31,039 nucleotides of DNA. It comes from Bacteroidales bacterium (GTDB taxonomy: Bacteria > Bacteroidota > Bacteroidia > Bacteroidales > Bacteroidaceae). The translations under genes and the position numbers were made by a program. Shown in pieces: positions 15,901 to 22,585 of this stretch (its first letter is position 1; each line of letters begins with the position of its first letter). The stretch covers positions 1-31,039 of the forward strand of contig SFKY01000027.1 in NCBI GenBank assembly GCA_004554665.1. Reading direction: 5' to 3'. Below the pieces are notes generated by a model. It saw only the letters and a list, made by a program, of their open reading frames with translations, was not told where the DNA came from and made no database searches.

Positions 15901-16757
15901 ACAATGACATTATACTTGAACCGGGTCTGCTGCCCCAAGGCCGACCCGATGGCATCGGCAATGGTCTTCTCGCGGTTGAATACCGGGATGACCACCGACG
16001 CCTCAAACTCGAAGTCCTGCTCATCAAACTGTGGCTCCACGTAAGCCGTGGTGTCTACCAGCGCGCCCACCTCGCGCAGATGGTCGGTCACGGCACGCTC
16101 CATCTCCACCTGTACCTCCCTGTTGCGTGGGTTGACATAGTCAAACTGCTTCTCCCCACTCAGCCGCAAGTCGCGTTCCACCTCGGTATAGAGATATTCG
16201 TCGATGTGGAAGAGCGCCCCCTGCCTGCTCAGATACAGCCGCAGGTCGTAGAATCCGGCAAACTGGTAGTCGGTACCCTTGCTTCGGCAGGCAGTGGCAT
16301 AGTCGTGCAGGAGGGTCGAACGTACCATCACCATCTGACCGAAGTCGAAATCGTCGCGCAAACTGCCTTCCTGATAGTCGATGACGGGATGCCGCTCCCG
16401 CTTGCCACCCACCATCGAGTAGTGGTCGGCATAGACCAGCGCCGCTCCCGTATCTACCGCCACGCGCAACCAGCGTTCGAGCGCATAGAATCCCATCTCC
16501 ACAGGGGTAGGCTTCAGACTCAGCAGCACGTAGTCGGCATCGGTACATTCCTCAATGGCCAGCATCGTGGCCGTGGAAGTCAGTCCGCCCACGCGCAGCA
16601 CGTGGCAGTCGTCGGGCCAATCCTCGCCAGATGCGACATCGCGGTCGGTAAGCAGATGAATATGTTGTATGGTCTTGCTGTTTCTCAGTATCTCCAAGGT
16701 CGATTCCATCTCTGCAGCATGGCTACAGGGCAGAAAACAGTCTATCTTTTCTCTCAT
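12981..16757 (-). CDS. Three-part fusion: glycosyltransferase / DUF4922 / SpoIID-LytB
   Basis: 1258 residues. Residues 1-245 look like a GT-A-type region without a clear DXD (ADYVLLSLKPTPVEMGF, ALVYADHYS). Residues about 250-480 are a GT2 domain (SVVIPVFNREKTIADAI, VIVVDNHSQDGT, metal site DSDD at 342-345). Residues about 540-810 match DUF4922, with CxxC at 566-569 and HLHLQ at 645-649, the HxHxQ pattern of GalT/Ap4A-phosphorylase enzymes. Residues about 825-1258 form a SpoIID/LytB domain, with VERYLESVISSEM (catalytic Glu probably E941), the Cys-rich FSKCCGGVTEEF and GWGHGVGLCQIGAAM (1219-1232). SpoIID proteins cleave peptidoglycan glycan strands. No signal peptide is seen, which is odd for a wall enzyme. 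It is followed by ampG. Confidence 0.85.
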   Translation of the reverse strand: MREKIDCFLPCSHAAEMESTLEILRNSKTIQHIHLLTDRDVASGEDWPDDCHVLRVGGLTSTATMLAIEECTDADYVLLSLKPTPVEMGFYALERWLRVAVDTGAALVYADHYSMVGGKRERHPVIDYQEGSLRDDFDFGQMVMVRSTLLHDYATACRSKGTDYQFAGFYDLRLYLSRQGALFHIDEYLYTEVERDLRLSGEKQFDYVNPRNREVQVEMERAVTDHLREVGALVDTTAYVEPQFDEQDFEFEASVVIPVFNREKTIADAIGSALGQQTRFKYNVIVVDNHSQDGTSDIVRRYAETDSRVVHIIPDRTDLGIGGCWNMAVGDDRCGRFAVQLDSDDLYSSPHTLQRIVDAFYRERAAMIVGSYRMCDFELRTLPPGLIDHREWTEDNGCNNALRINGLGAPRAFFTPIARQIQFPNTSYGEDYALGLAFSRRYKIGRIYDELYLCRRWGGNSDHALSQERINANNLYKDRLRTMELRARKQLLSGVPEVMRDDSLLRFFNRQLEKWDTARQHFWDLQQVQTRELTADEFQLRVQFNPARIVSTGARMDAKTIGERPCFLCAKNRPEAQMAKFIDGRFELLVNPFPILPVHFTIPSRKHEPQSVRSCYAEIYKILDLYPTLTVFYNGPKCGASAPDHLHLQAGTTGLLPLQQGWQRLSRDLDVVCTLGDDACIAVIRGCHCPAFLVRSRSVEDDIALFEKLYQALPVADGDTEPMLNVVAWRDGDVQLSVVFPRSKHRPDCYSAEGEEQMLISPGALDMAGLLITPRQRDFESLSAAKAIDILREVTIPEATMASVTAKLRPAAAEEGNTPLDTYGEEPEVSVGIVTATTIHFILNGPYQAKGKEIVGDQLVTFSEGGILWNGNQYRELVFVPASPESSFSLHDVTIGIDYHWERKETQTFLGTLHFVVEEDKVCAINEVPVERYLESVISSEMSATSSLELLKAHAVISRSWLLAQMRRRQQAAEGAGRFFSFVKKDDTLIRWYDREDHTIFDVCADDHCQRYQGITKETSRHVSDAVEATRGQILTADGDICDARFSKCCGGVTEEFQYCWEDTPKPYLKAVRDAEDAPMMDLTDEATAEKWIRQSAPAFCNTSDKRVLSQVLNDYDQETTDFYRWKVSYTQEELAALIARKLKMDLGGIVDLVPVERGTSGRISKLKIVGTQKTFTIGKELEIRRALSESHLYSSAFVVDREEVTDGVPRRFVLTGAGWGHGVGLCQIGAAMMGEQGYKYNQILLHYYHGADIKKIY

Positions 16758-16784
16758 AATTGCCGTGGATTATTAATAATATGT

Positions 16785-16814
16785 GCAAACTTACACAAAA
16801 AATACCAATTTCAA
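16785..16814 (-). promoter_or_regulatory. Promoter of the fusion-ampG operon
   Basis: On the minus strand, TTG (16812-16814), an 18-bp spacer and TAAGTTTGC (16785-16793), 28 bp upstream of the ATG. Confidence 0.55.
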
Positions 16815-17016
16815 GACGATTGTACCAAAAATCTTGCTATCCCAACTGGTATTTCCGACCAATTCCTGGGCCTAAAAGGCTGCTGGTTCTGGGTTACAGG
16901 CGCCGAATCGACGGGATGGAGATACCTTTTTTATATTAGATAGGATGGACTGTTTGCAGCAGACGAATGGGATAAGTAACGCTTTGGGAAGTTTTGTGTT
17001 TCTCATTCACCCTTTC

Positions 17017-17232
17017 CCTATGGTGCCCTCACCCCGTCCCTGCCCTCCGGGCGAGGGAGGATTAGGACATCCTTTCCCACTAACATTGTAGACAGAAAGT
17101 ATGGGCAGCGTCTCCCTCGCCCCGTGGGCGAATGGAGGTATGGGCACCATAGGAGACACCCGAAGTGTCTCCGGCCTCCATGAGGGGAGCCAATCTGCGA
17201 TAGGCGACGGAGGGCAAGGGGACGGGGTGAGG
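17017..17232. repeat. Nested palindromic repeat island
   Basis: The 720-bp gap between the fusion gene and tcdA holds no convincing gene. Within it, CCTATGGTGCCC (17017-17028) is the reverse complement of 17142-17153, and CCTCACCCCGTCCC (17027-17040) of 17219-17232. GGAGACAC/GTGTCTCC (17152-17159 and 17165-17172) makes a tight hairpin. The segment 17041-17060 is partly repeated inverted at 17112-17130. It looks like a mosaic of mobile palindromic repeats. Confidence 0.6.
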
Positions 17233-17324
17233 ACAATATTGAGGACTCATCATAGAAAGAACAACTTGGGACTTTTTGCGTGTATAAACAAACTTTCACG
17301 GCATTATTCGTGCCCTTTGTTGAC

Positions 17325-17412
17325 CGTACACCAATTGCGGTACGCCCGTATTGCAATTGGAGTACGCCCGTATCGCAACTGGAGTACGACCGTATCGCAA
17401 TTGGAGTACGGT
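17325..17412. repeat. 22-bp tandem repeat, four copies
   Basis: Four head-to-tail units start at 17325, 17347, 17369 and 17391, with consensus close to CGTATCGCAATTGGAGTACG plus two bases. Copies 2-4 differ at a few positions; copy 1 is more diverged. There are no spacers, so this is not a CRISPR. The unit is not a multiple of three, and open frames across it are by-products of the repeat. Confidence 0.8.
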
Positions 17413-17473
17413 GGACAAATGGCATTGACAGCCCCGAAAAAGCGCTCCTTTGACAGCCAAAAAGGGCAGGAAA

Positions 17474-18286
17474 TCACTCGCGTACCAAGTCTTGCAATAC
17501 CAGTCCGGCAATGGTGAGCCCGAAGATGGCGGTGATGTGCATCATAGACCCATTGATCTGCGCCTTGCTGGAGCACCACTCATGGTTGAGCAGGGCCGCA
17601 TCGCCGGGACCCTGCTTGGCCTTGGGACACATACAGTGCTCGGTGCCACAGGTGGCATTGTGCCCCTTGTTCTCCAGCAGTTCATCGCTGTACACACACA
17701 GAAACTTGCGGGCAGGCCGACGCTTCAACCGCTTGAACCGATGGCGCAGCGCCCGCGCCAAGGGGCATCCCTCTACACGCCAAAACTCGGCCACGCGCAC
17801 CCGGGTGGGGTCCATCTTGAGCGCCGCGCCCATCGACGAGAAGAAGCAAGCCTCTGTGCGGCACGCCATCTCGATGAGCAGCACCTTGTCCTTCAGCGAG
17901 TCGATGGCATCGATGATGTAGTCGTAGCTGCCGAGGTCGAACCGGTCTGCCGTCTCTTCGGAGAAGATTTCCTGCCTGGCTTCTATCTCTGCCGTGGGAT
18001 TGATGGTGAGCAGCCGGGCACGCAAAGCCGCCACCTTGACCTGCCCCACGGTCTCCACCGTGGCCATGAGCTGGCGGTTGATATTGGTGATGCACACACG
18101 GTCGCTGTCTACGATGGTGAGATGACGCACGCCGGAGCGCACCAGGCTCTCCGCACACCACGAGCCGACACCTCCCACGCCGAAGATGATGACCCTCGCC
18201 TGCCCTATCCTGTCCATCGCAGTATCGCCCAACAAGAGTTGGGTGCGCCTCAGTATTCCTTTTTCTATACCCATGCCGTTATTCAT
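17474..18286 (-). CDS. tcdA: tRNA threonylcarbamoyladenosine dehydratase
   Basis: 270 residues of the ThiF/HesA/MoeB E1-like family, TcdA (CsdL) branch. It makes cyclic t6A at position 37 of ANN-decoding tRNAs, using ATP. The nucleotide loop GVGGVGSWCAE (about 36-46), VDSDRVCITNINRQ (Asp binding ATP ribose and the conserved Asn-Arg) and DAIDSLKDK are intact. A Cys-rich stretch CGTEHCMCPKAK is present. Start ATG 18286 gives MNNGMGIEKG. The promoter box at 18298-18306 lies so close that ATG 18274 (MGIEKGILRRTQ) may be the true start. Divergent from rlmN. Confidence 0.9.
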   Translation of the reverse strand: MNNGMGIEKGILRRTQLLLGDTAMDRIGQARVIIFGVGGVGSWCAESLVRSGVRHLTIVDSDRVCITNINRQLMATVETVGQVKVAALRARLLTINPTAEIEARQEIFSEETADRFDLGSYDYIIDAIDSLKDKVLLIEMACRTEACFFSSMGAALKMDPTRVRVAEFWRVEGCPLARALRHRFKRLKRRPARKFLCVYSDELLENKGHNATCGTEHCMCPKAKQGPGDAALLNHEWCSSKAQINGSMMHITAIFGLTIAGLVLQDLVRE

Positions 18287-18297
18287 GTTTTGCGGAT

Positions 18298-18306
18298 GCA
18301 AAGTTA
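18298..18306 (-). promoter_or_regulatory. -7 box TAACTTTGC of tcdA
   Basis: Exact TAnnTTTGC on the minus strand. Transcription would begin near 18292, only a few bases before the first ATG, which favours the internal ATG at 18274. Confidence 0.5.
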
Positions 18307-18413
18307 ACAATTTTGATGGCCTTACGGACACAAAAAACGAAGAAATTGGGGGACATAACCATCCTATTGACAACTTTTTTGGCTGTCATGGCCAAAATGT
18401 CGGTTTTTTTGTG

Positions 18414-18422
18414 TAAGTTTGC
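18414..18422 (+). promoter_or_regulatory. -7 box TAAGTTTGC of rlmN
   Basis: Matches TAnnTTTGC, 27 bp before the rlmN ATG. No good -33 TTG. A small inverted repeat TTTTGGC/GCCAAAA (18377-18397) just upstream might be an operator. Confidence 0.5.
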
Positions 18423-18449
18423 ATATTCATACAGACTTCCGCTAACTAT

Positions 18450-19496
18450 ATGGCCATGACGAAGGAACCGCTTTTGGGAAAGACGCTGACAGAGTTGAAA
18501 GAAGCAGCACGGCAGTTGGGCATGCCCGCCTTTACGGGCGGCCAGATAGCCCGATGGCTTTACCAGCAGCATGTGACGAGTATAGACGAGATGACCAATC
18601 TCTCGAAAACCAACCGGCAACTGCTGGCCGAGCATTACACCATCGGCTGCATGCCGCCCGTGGACGCACAGCGCTCCAAGGACGGCACGGTGAAGTACCT
18701 GTTTCCCACGGCCGACGGCAAACAAGTGGAAACGGTGTACATCCCCGACAACGACCGCGCCACCCTCTGTGTATCGTCGCAAGTGGGATGCAAGATGAAC
18801 TGCCTGTTTTGCCAGACAGGCAAGCAGGGGTATGAAGGAAGCCTGACGGCGGCCGACATACTGAACCAGATCTACTCCCTGCCCGAGCGCGACACGCTGA
18901 CCAACATCGTGTACATGGGCCAGGGCGAGCCCATGGACAACCTGGACCAGGTACTACGCAGCACGGAGATCCTGACCGCACCCTACGGCTACGCATGGAG
19001 CCCCAAGCGCATCACCGTATCGAGCGTGGGCATCAGAAACAAGCTGCGCCGCTTTCTGGACGAGAGCGACTGCCACGTGGCCATCAGCCTGCATGCACCC
19101 AACCACGAACTGCGCGCCTACCTGATGCCCGCCGAGCGGGGCATGGGTATCGAAGAGGTGACCGACCTGTTGCGGCAGTACGACTTCAGTCACCAGCGGC
19201 GACTCTCTTTCGAGTACATTGTCTTTGCAGGCGTCAACGATACGACGGCACACGCCAAGGAGATAGTGCGGCTGCTGCACGGACTCGACTGCCGCATCAA
19301 CCTGATACGGTTCCACAAGATACCGGGCGTGGACTTGGAGGGGGTGGACGATGCCAAGATGGAGGCTTTCAGAGACTATCTCACCCACCACGGCATCTTT
19401 ACCACGATACGCGCCAGCCGCGGGCAAGACATCTATGCGGCCTGCGGCCTGCTGAGCACCTCGAAGAAGATAGCATCCATACGGAATGAGGAATAA
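18450..19496 (+). CDS. rlmN: 23S rRNA/tRNA adenine-C2 methyltransferase
   Basis: 348 residues, radical-SAM RlmN. It methylates C2 of A2503 in 23S rRNA and A37 in some tRNAs. The cluster motif CX3CX2C is at C114, C118 and C121. The two catalytic cysteines are in place: C107 in LCVSSQVGC and C332 in YAACGLLS. MGQGEPMDN and SSVGI are the usual SAM-binding stretches. Length is normal. It opens a run of eight same-strand genes, and its 3' end overlaps the next gene by 11 nt. Confidence 0.96.
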   Translation: MAMTKEPLLGKTLTELKEAARQLGMPAFTGGQIARWLYQQHVTSIDEMTNLSKTNRQLLAEHYTIGCMPPVDAQRSKDGTVKYLFPTADGKQVETVYIPDNDRATLCVSSQVGCKMNCLFCQTGKQGYEGSLTAADILNQIYSLPERDTLTNIVYMGQGEPMDNLDQVLRSTEILTAPYGYAWSPKRITVSSVGIRNKLRRFLDESDCHVAISLHAPNHELRAYLMPAERGMGIEEVTDLLRQYDFSHQRRLSFEYIVFAGVNDTTAHAKEIVRLLHGLDCRINLIRFHKIPGVDLEGVDDAKMEAFRDYLTHHGIFTTIRASRGQDIYAACGLLSTSKKIASIRNEE

Positions 19497-20361
19497 GACG
19501 GCGCTCATGGCCTGCCTGATGGTCATGGCATGGGGCTGCGGCCAGTCGCCGGAGACACTGCCCGACAGCACAGGGCGCACCTGCGAGGTGTGGGTGGCCG
19601 ACAGTGGCCACGTGCTCAAGCAGATGCTGGAACGCCCCTACGGCGGACTGCCCCAAGAGGAATCCTCGTACGATGTGCGCTCGCTGCCCCAAGGCAAGCC
19701 CGACAAGGCGCACCGCTATGTGCGGAGCACCGTGGTCTACGAGAGTGGCACCCCTCTGCGGGTGGAGCGCAACCGCTATGCCCGCCCACAGCTCATCATC
19801 TATACCGACGGGCAACAGCCCGACAAGGTACTGCGGCTGCTCGAGGCCCAGGAGACGGCCTGGCAGACAGCAAGGCTCAAAGCCAAGCACAACCCCAAGG
19901 CAGAGAAGATGGTGCACGACCTGCTGGGTGCACGCATGCTGCTGCCTGCCGACCTGCAATCGGACAAACGGGGACACGACTTTGTCTGGCTGTCCAACAA
20001 TTCGGCCACCTCGATGCGCAACATCTGCCTGATGCGCATAGCGGCCACCGCCTACCGAGAAGCCGCCATAGACAGCGTACTGCGACAGAACATGCCCGGC
20101 GAGACCGACGACATGTACATGCAGACGGTGAGGGGCTCGCTCAGATGGCAGAGACCTACAGGCAAGGCACAGCAGGGCCGACAATATGCCGAAGGACTGT
20201 GGGAAATGAAGGGCGACGCGATGGGCGGCCCTATGGCCCTGACGGTCTGCAACCGCGGCGACAGCACACTGGTGGCGATGGTATTTGCCTACGCACCCGG
20301 TCTGCGCAAGCGCGACCTGATGGTGACGCTCAAAGCCTCGCTGCACACAATAGACTTTTAA
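19486..20361 (+). CDS. DUF4837 family lipoprotein
   Basis: 291 residues. It begins with a lipoprotein signal (MRNKTALMACLMVMAWGC, lipidated C18), so it is predicted to be membrane anchored. The rest resembles DUF4837, a Bacteroidetes-specific family usually between rlmN and pdxA. Recognisable parts are CEVWVADSGHVLKQMLERPYGG near the N-terminus and DFVWLSNNSATSMRNICLM in the middle. Function is unknown. The 11-nt overlap with rlmN implies coupled translation. The 20-odd bases to the pdxA-like gene suggest they are co-transcribed. Confidence 0.8.
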   Translation: MRNKTALMACLMVMAWGCGQSPETLPDSTGRTCEVWVADSGHVLKQMLERPYGGLPQEESSYDVRSLPQGKPDKAHRYVRSTVVYESGTPLRVERNRYARPQLIIYTDGQQPDKVLRLLEAQETAWQTARLKAKHNPKAEKMVHDLLGARMLLPADLQSDKRGHDFVWLSNNSATSMRNICLMRIAATAYREAAIDSVLRQNMPGETDDMYMQTVRGSLRWQRPTGKAQQGRQYAEGLWEMKGDAMGGPMALTVCNRGDSTLVAMVFAYAPGLRKRDLMVTLKASLHTIDF

Positions 20362-20382
20362 TCACAAAACTACATATACCCT

Positions 20383-21489
20383 ATGGAAGAGAACAGAAAG
20401 ATACGTGTGGCCATTACACACGGCGATACCAACGGTATCGGATACGAACTGATTTTTAAAACCTTCGCCGCCCCAGAGATGCTGGAACTGTGTACGCCCA
20501 TCATCTATGGGTCGCCCAAGGTGGCGGCCTATCACCGCAAGGCGCTGGACATACAGGCCAACTTCAGCATCATCAACCGCGCTGAGGATGCCAAGGACGG
20601 GCGGGTGAACCTGTTGGCCACCTTTGATGAGGAAATCAAGGTGGAACTGGGCCAGCCCAGCGAGGAAGCCGGCATGGCTGCCCTCAAGGCGCTCGACCGC
20701 GCCATCGTGGATTACCGCGACGGCCAGTTTGATGTGCTGGTGACAGCCCCCATCCATACGGCCAACATCAAGAGCGAGGGCATCACGTTCACAGGACAGA
20801 CGAGCTATATCGAGGAATGTTTCGCCGAGGGCAGGGAGGCCATGACCATCCTGCTCAACGACACGCTCCGCGTAGGCCTGGTGACCGACAACGTGGCCGT
20901 GAAGGATATCGTACCCAAGATTACCAAAGAGCGTCTGGCCGACCGCATCAGCACCTTTGCCCAGACGCTGAAGCGCGACTTCCGCATCTCCAACCCGCGT
21001 ATCGCCGTGCTCTCGCTCAACCCCACCATCGGGACAGAGGAGAAGGAGATCATCATCCCCACCATCGAGGAGTCTATCGACAAGCATATCAACGCTTTCG
21101 GCCCCTATACGTCAGACGATTTCTTTGCCCGCCGCCTGTACGGACACTTCGACGGCATCCTGGCCATGTACCACGACCAGGGCATCGCGCCGTTTATGGC
21201 CGTCACCCCCACCGATGGCATCGAGATGGTGTCGGGACTGCCCATCGTCTGCACCTCGCCCATACAGGGTGCCTCTTACGATATCGTGGGCAAAAACGTG
21301 GCCGACGAGAATCCGCTGCGCCAAGCCATCTATCTGGCGATGGACGTGCTGCGCAACCGCGACACCTATGACGAGCCACTGGCCAACCCGCTGCCCAAAC
21401 TCTATCACGAGAAGAAGGACGAGAGCGAGAAGGTGCGCTTCTCGATTCCGAAGAAACACGAGAACGTGAACAAGGAGAAGAAGCAGTGA
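20383..21489 (+). CDS. pdxA: PdxA-like dehydrogenase lacking two metal-ligand histidines
   Basis: 368 residues aligning along its whole length with 4-hydroxythreonine-4-phosphate dehydrogenase (vitamin B6 synthesis): ITHGDTNGIGYELIFKTF, TPIIYGSPKVAAYHRKAL, FDVLVTAPIH, MYHDQGIAPF, GLPIVCTSP and DIVGKNVA. In E. coli PdxA the metal is held by H166, H211 and H266. Here the first position reads VTDN (N170) where VTTH is expected. The second, normally NPHAGE, reads NPTIGTEE with about six residues missing. Only the third, H264 in MYHDQ, remains. The FTGHTE motif is also changed, to FTGQTS. The fold is clear; the activity is doubtful. A basic tail KKHENVNKEKKQ ends the protein. Confidence 0.8.
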   Translation: MEENRKIRVAITHGDTNGIGYELIFKTFAAPEMLELCTPIIYGSPKVAAYHRKALDIQANFSIINRAEDAKDGRVNLLATFDEEIKVELGQPSEEAGMAALKALDRAIVDYRDGQFDVLVTAPIHTANIKSEGITFTGQTSYIEECFAEGREAMTILLNDTLRVGLVTDNVAVKDIVPKITKERLADRISTFAQTLKRDFRISNPRIAVLSLNPTIGTEEKEIIIPTIEESIDKHINAFGPYTSDDFFARRLYGHFDGILAMYHDQGIAPFMAVTPTDGIEMVSGLPIVCTSPIQGASYDIVGKNVADENPLRQAIYLAMDVLRNRDTYDEPLANPLPKLYHEKKDESEKVRFSIPKKHENVNKEKKQ

Positions 21490-21530
21490 TGCTGCCGGCA
21501 CCCTACGCCCGGCAGGCACACGGCACGAAA

Positions 21531-21535
21531 GGAGG
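21531..21535 (+). promoter_or_regulatory. Strong Shine-Dalgarno GGAGG before the flippase-like gene
   Basis: GGAGG six bases before ATG 21542. Such a clear site is unusual for this phylum and supports the start choice. Confidence 0.55.
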
Positions 21536-21541
21536 CAGGGC

Positions 21542-22564
21542 ATGAAACTGAATTACCAGAACGGCTTCTTCTTGTTTGGTGTCACCGTGCTGGGCATCAT
21601 GGTCTCACAGCTCGATTTTGCCGAAGTGTGGAGCGGACTGCGCCATGCAGGCTACTGGTTTTTCGCCATTGTCGGGCTGTGGGGATTCCTGTACCTGTTC
21701 AATACCGGTGCATGGTACGCCATCATCAACAGTCAGGAGGGGCACCGGGGCAATGTGGGATTCGGATGGCTCTACAAGCTCACCGTGTCGGGCTTTGCCC
21801 TCAACTATGCCACTCCCGGCGGACTGATGGGCGGCGAGCCTTACCGCATCATGGAGCTCTCGCCGCGCATAGGGGCGGCAAGGGCATCGTCGTCGGTCAT
21901 CCTCTATGCCATGACCCACATCTTCAGCCACTTCTGTTTCTGGCTGCTCTCCATCGCGCTGTATCTTCTCACCCGCCCCATCGACCTCGGCATGGGCCTG
22001 CTGCTCACCGCAGCCACCCTGTTTTGTGCGCTCGGACTGTGGTTTTTTCTCTCCGGCTACAAGCACGGACTGGCCCGCCGCATCCTAAACCTCATGCGGC
22101 ATATCCCACTCGTCAGACGGCACGCCACAACCTTTGTGGAACGGCACAAGGAGCAGCTGGACACCATCGACCGGCAAATTGCCGCGCTGCACCGACAGAA
22201 CAGACGGACCTTCAGACTGGCTGTGGCGCTCGAGATAGCCTGCCGTGTGTGCTCGGCGCTCGAGATCTATTTTGTCTTGCTGGTACTCATGCCGTCGGCC
22301 GACTATATCGCCTGCATCCTGATCCTGGCCTTCACCTCGCTATTTGCCAACCTCCTGTTTTTCCTGCCGCTCCAACTGGGTGGCCGTGAGGGCGGCTTCC
22401 TCCTGTCGGCCACGGGGTTGGGGCTGACAGCCAGCACAGGCATCTTCGTGGCACTCATCATCCGCCTCCGCGAACTGGTCTGGACGGGTATCGGGCTGGC
22501 ACTCATCAAGATAGACAGGAAAAAAAACATAAAAAACCGCCAGAATTGCAGTTATATGGAATAA
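21542..22564 (+). CDS. Flippase-like membrane protein (LPG synthase TM-domain family)
   Basis: 340 residues with about eight membrane segments, matching the YbhN/UPF0104 'lysylphosphatidylglycerol synthase transmembrane region' family (PF03706). Visible marks are LYKLTVSGFALNYATPGGLMGGEPYRIMEL, the family's conserved T-P-G-x-x-G-G-E-P loop, and the late LFANLLFFLPLQLGGREGGF. There is no C-terminal aminoacyl-transfer domain, so it is not a lysyl-PG synthase. Relatives are thought to move lipids across the membrane. It ends 22 nt before the sigma-54 activator. Confidence 0.85.
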   Translation: MKLNYQNGFFLFGVTVLGIMVSQLDFAEVWSGLRHAGYWFFAIVGLWGFLYLFNTGAWYAIINSQEGHRGNVGFGWLYKLTVSGFALNYATPGGLMGGEPYRIMELSPRIGAARASSSVILYAMTHIFSHFCFWLLSIALYLLTRPIDLGMGLLLTAATLFCALGLWFFLSGYKHGLARRILNLMRHIPLVRRHATTFVERHKEQLDTIDRQIAALHRQNRRTFRLAVALEIACRVCSALEIYFVLLVLMPSADYIACILILAFTSLFANLLFFLPLQLGGREGGFLLSATGLGLTASTGIFVALIIRLRELVWTGIGLALIKIDRKKNIKNRQNCSYME

Positions 22565-22570
22565 ATTGTG

Positions 22571-22578
22571 TAATTTTG
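22571..22578 (+). promoter_or_regulatory. -7 box TAATTTTG before the sigma-54 activator
   Basis: Matches TAnnTTTG just before ATG 22586, inside an A/T-rich dip in an otherwise GC-rich operon. A TTG lies at 22545-22547, with 23-bp spacing, longer than ideal. This suggests an internal promoter for the activator-lptE-secG part. Confidence 0.4.
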
Positions 22579-22585
22579 TCACCCA

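Noticed and set aside
14778..16943. A 721-codon plus-strand open frame opposite the fusion gene
   Set aside because: It is an antisense shadow of a GC-rich gene; the minus-strand frame has clear domains and a promoter.
17325..17412. Possible CRISPR array
   Set aside because: Units are directly adjacent with no spacers and no cas genes are present.
17018..17425. Minus-strand open frame of 135 codons in the repeat island
   Set aside because: It is created by the 22-bp tandem repeats and palindromes; neighbouring frames give similar repeated peptides, and there is no start signal or domain.
21490..21541. GC-rich hairpin after the pdxA-like gene as a terminator
   Set aside because: It has no T-run and the next gene follows at once with a strong Shine-Dalgarno sequence, so read-through is more likely.
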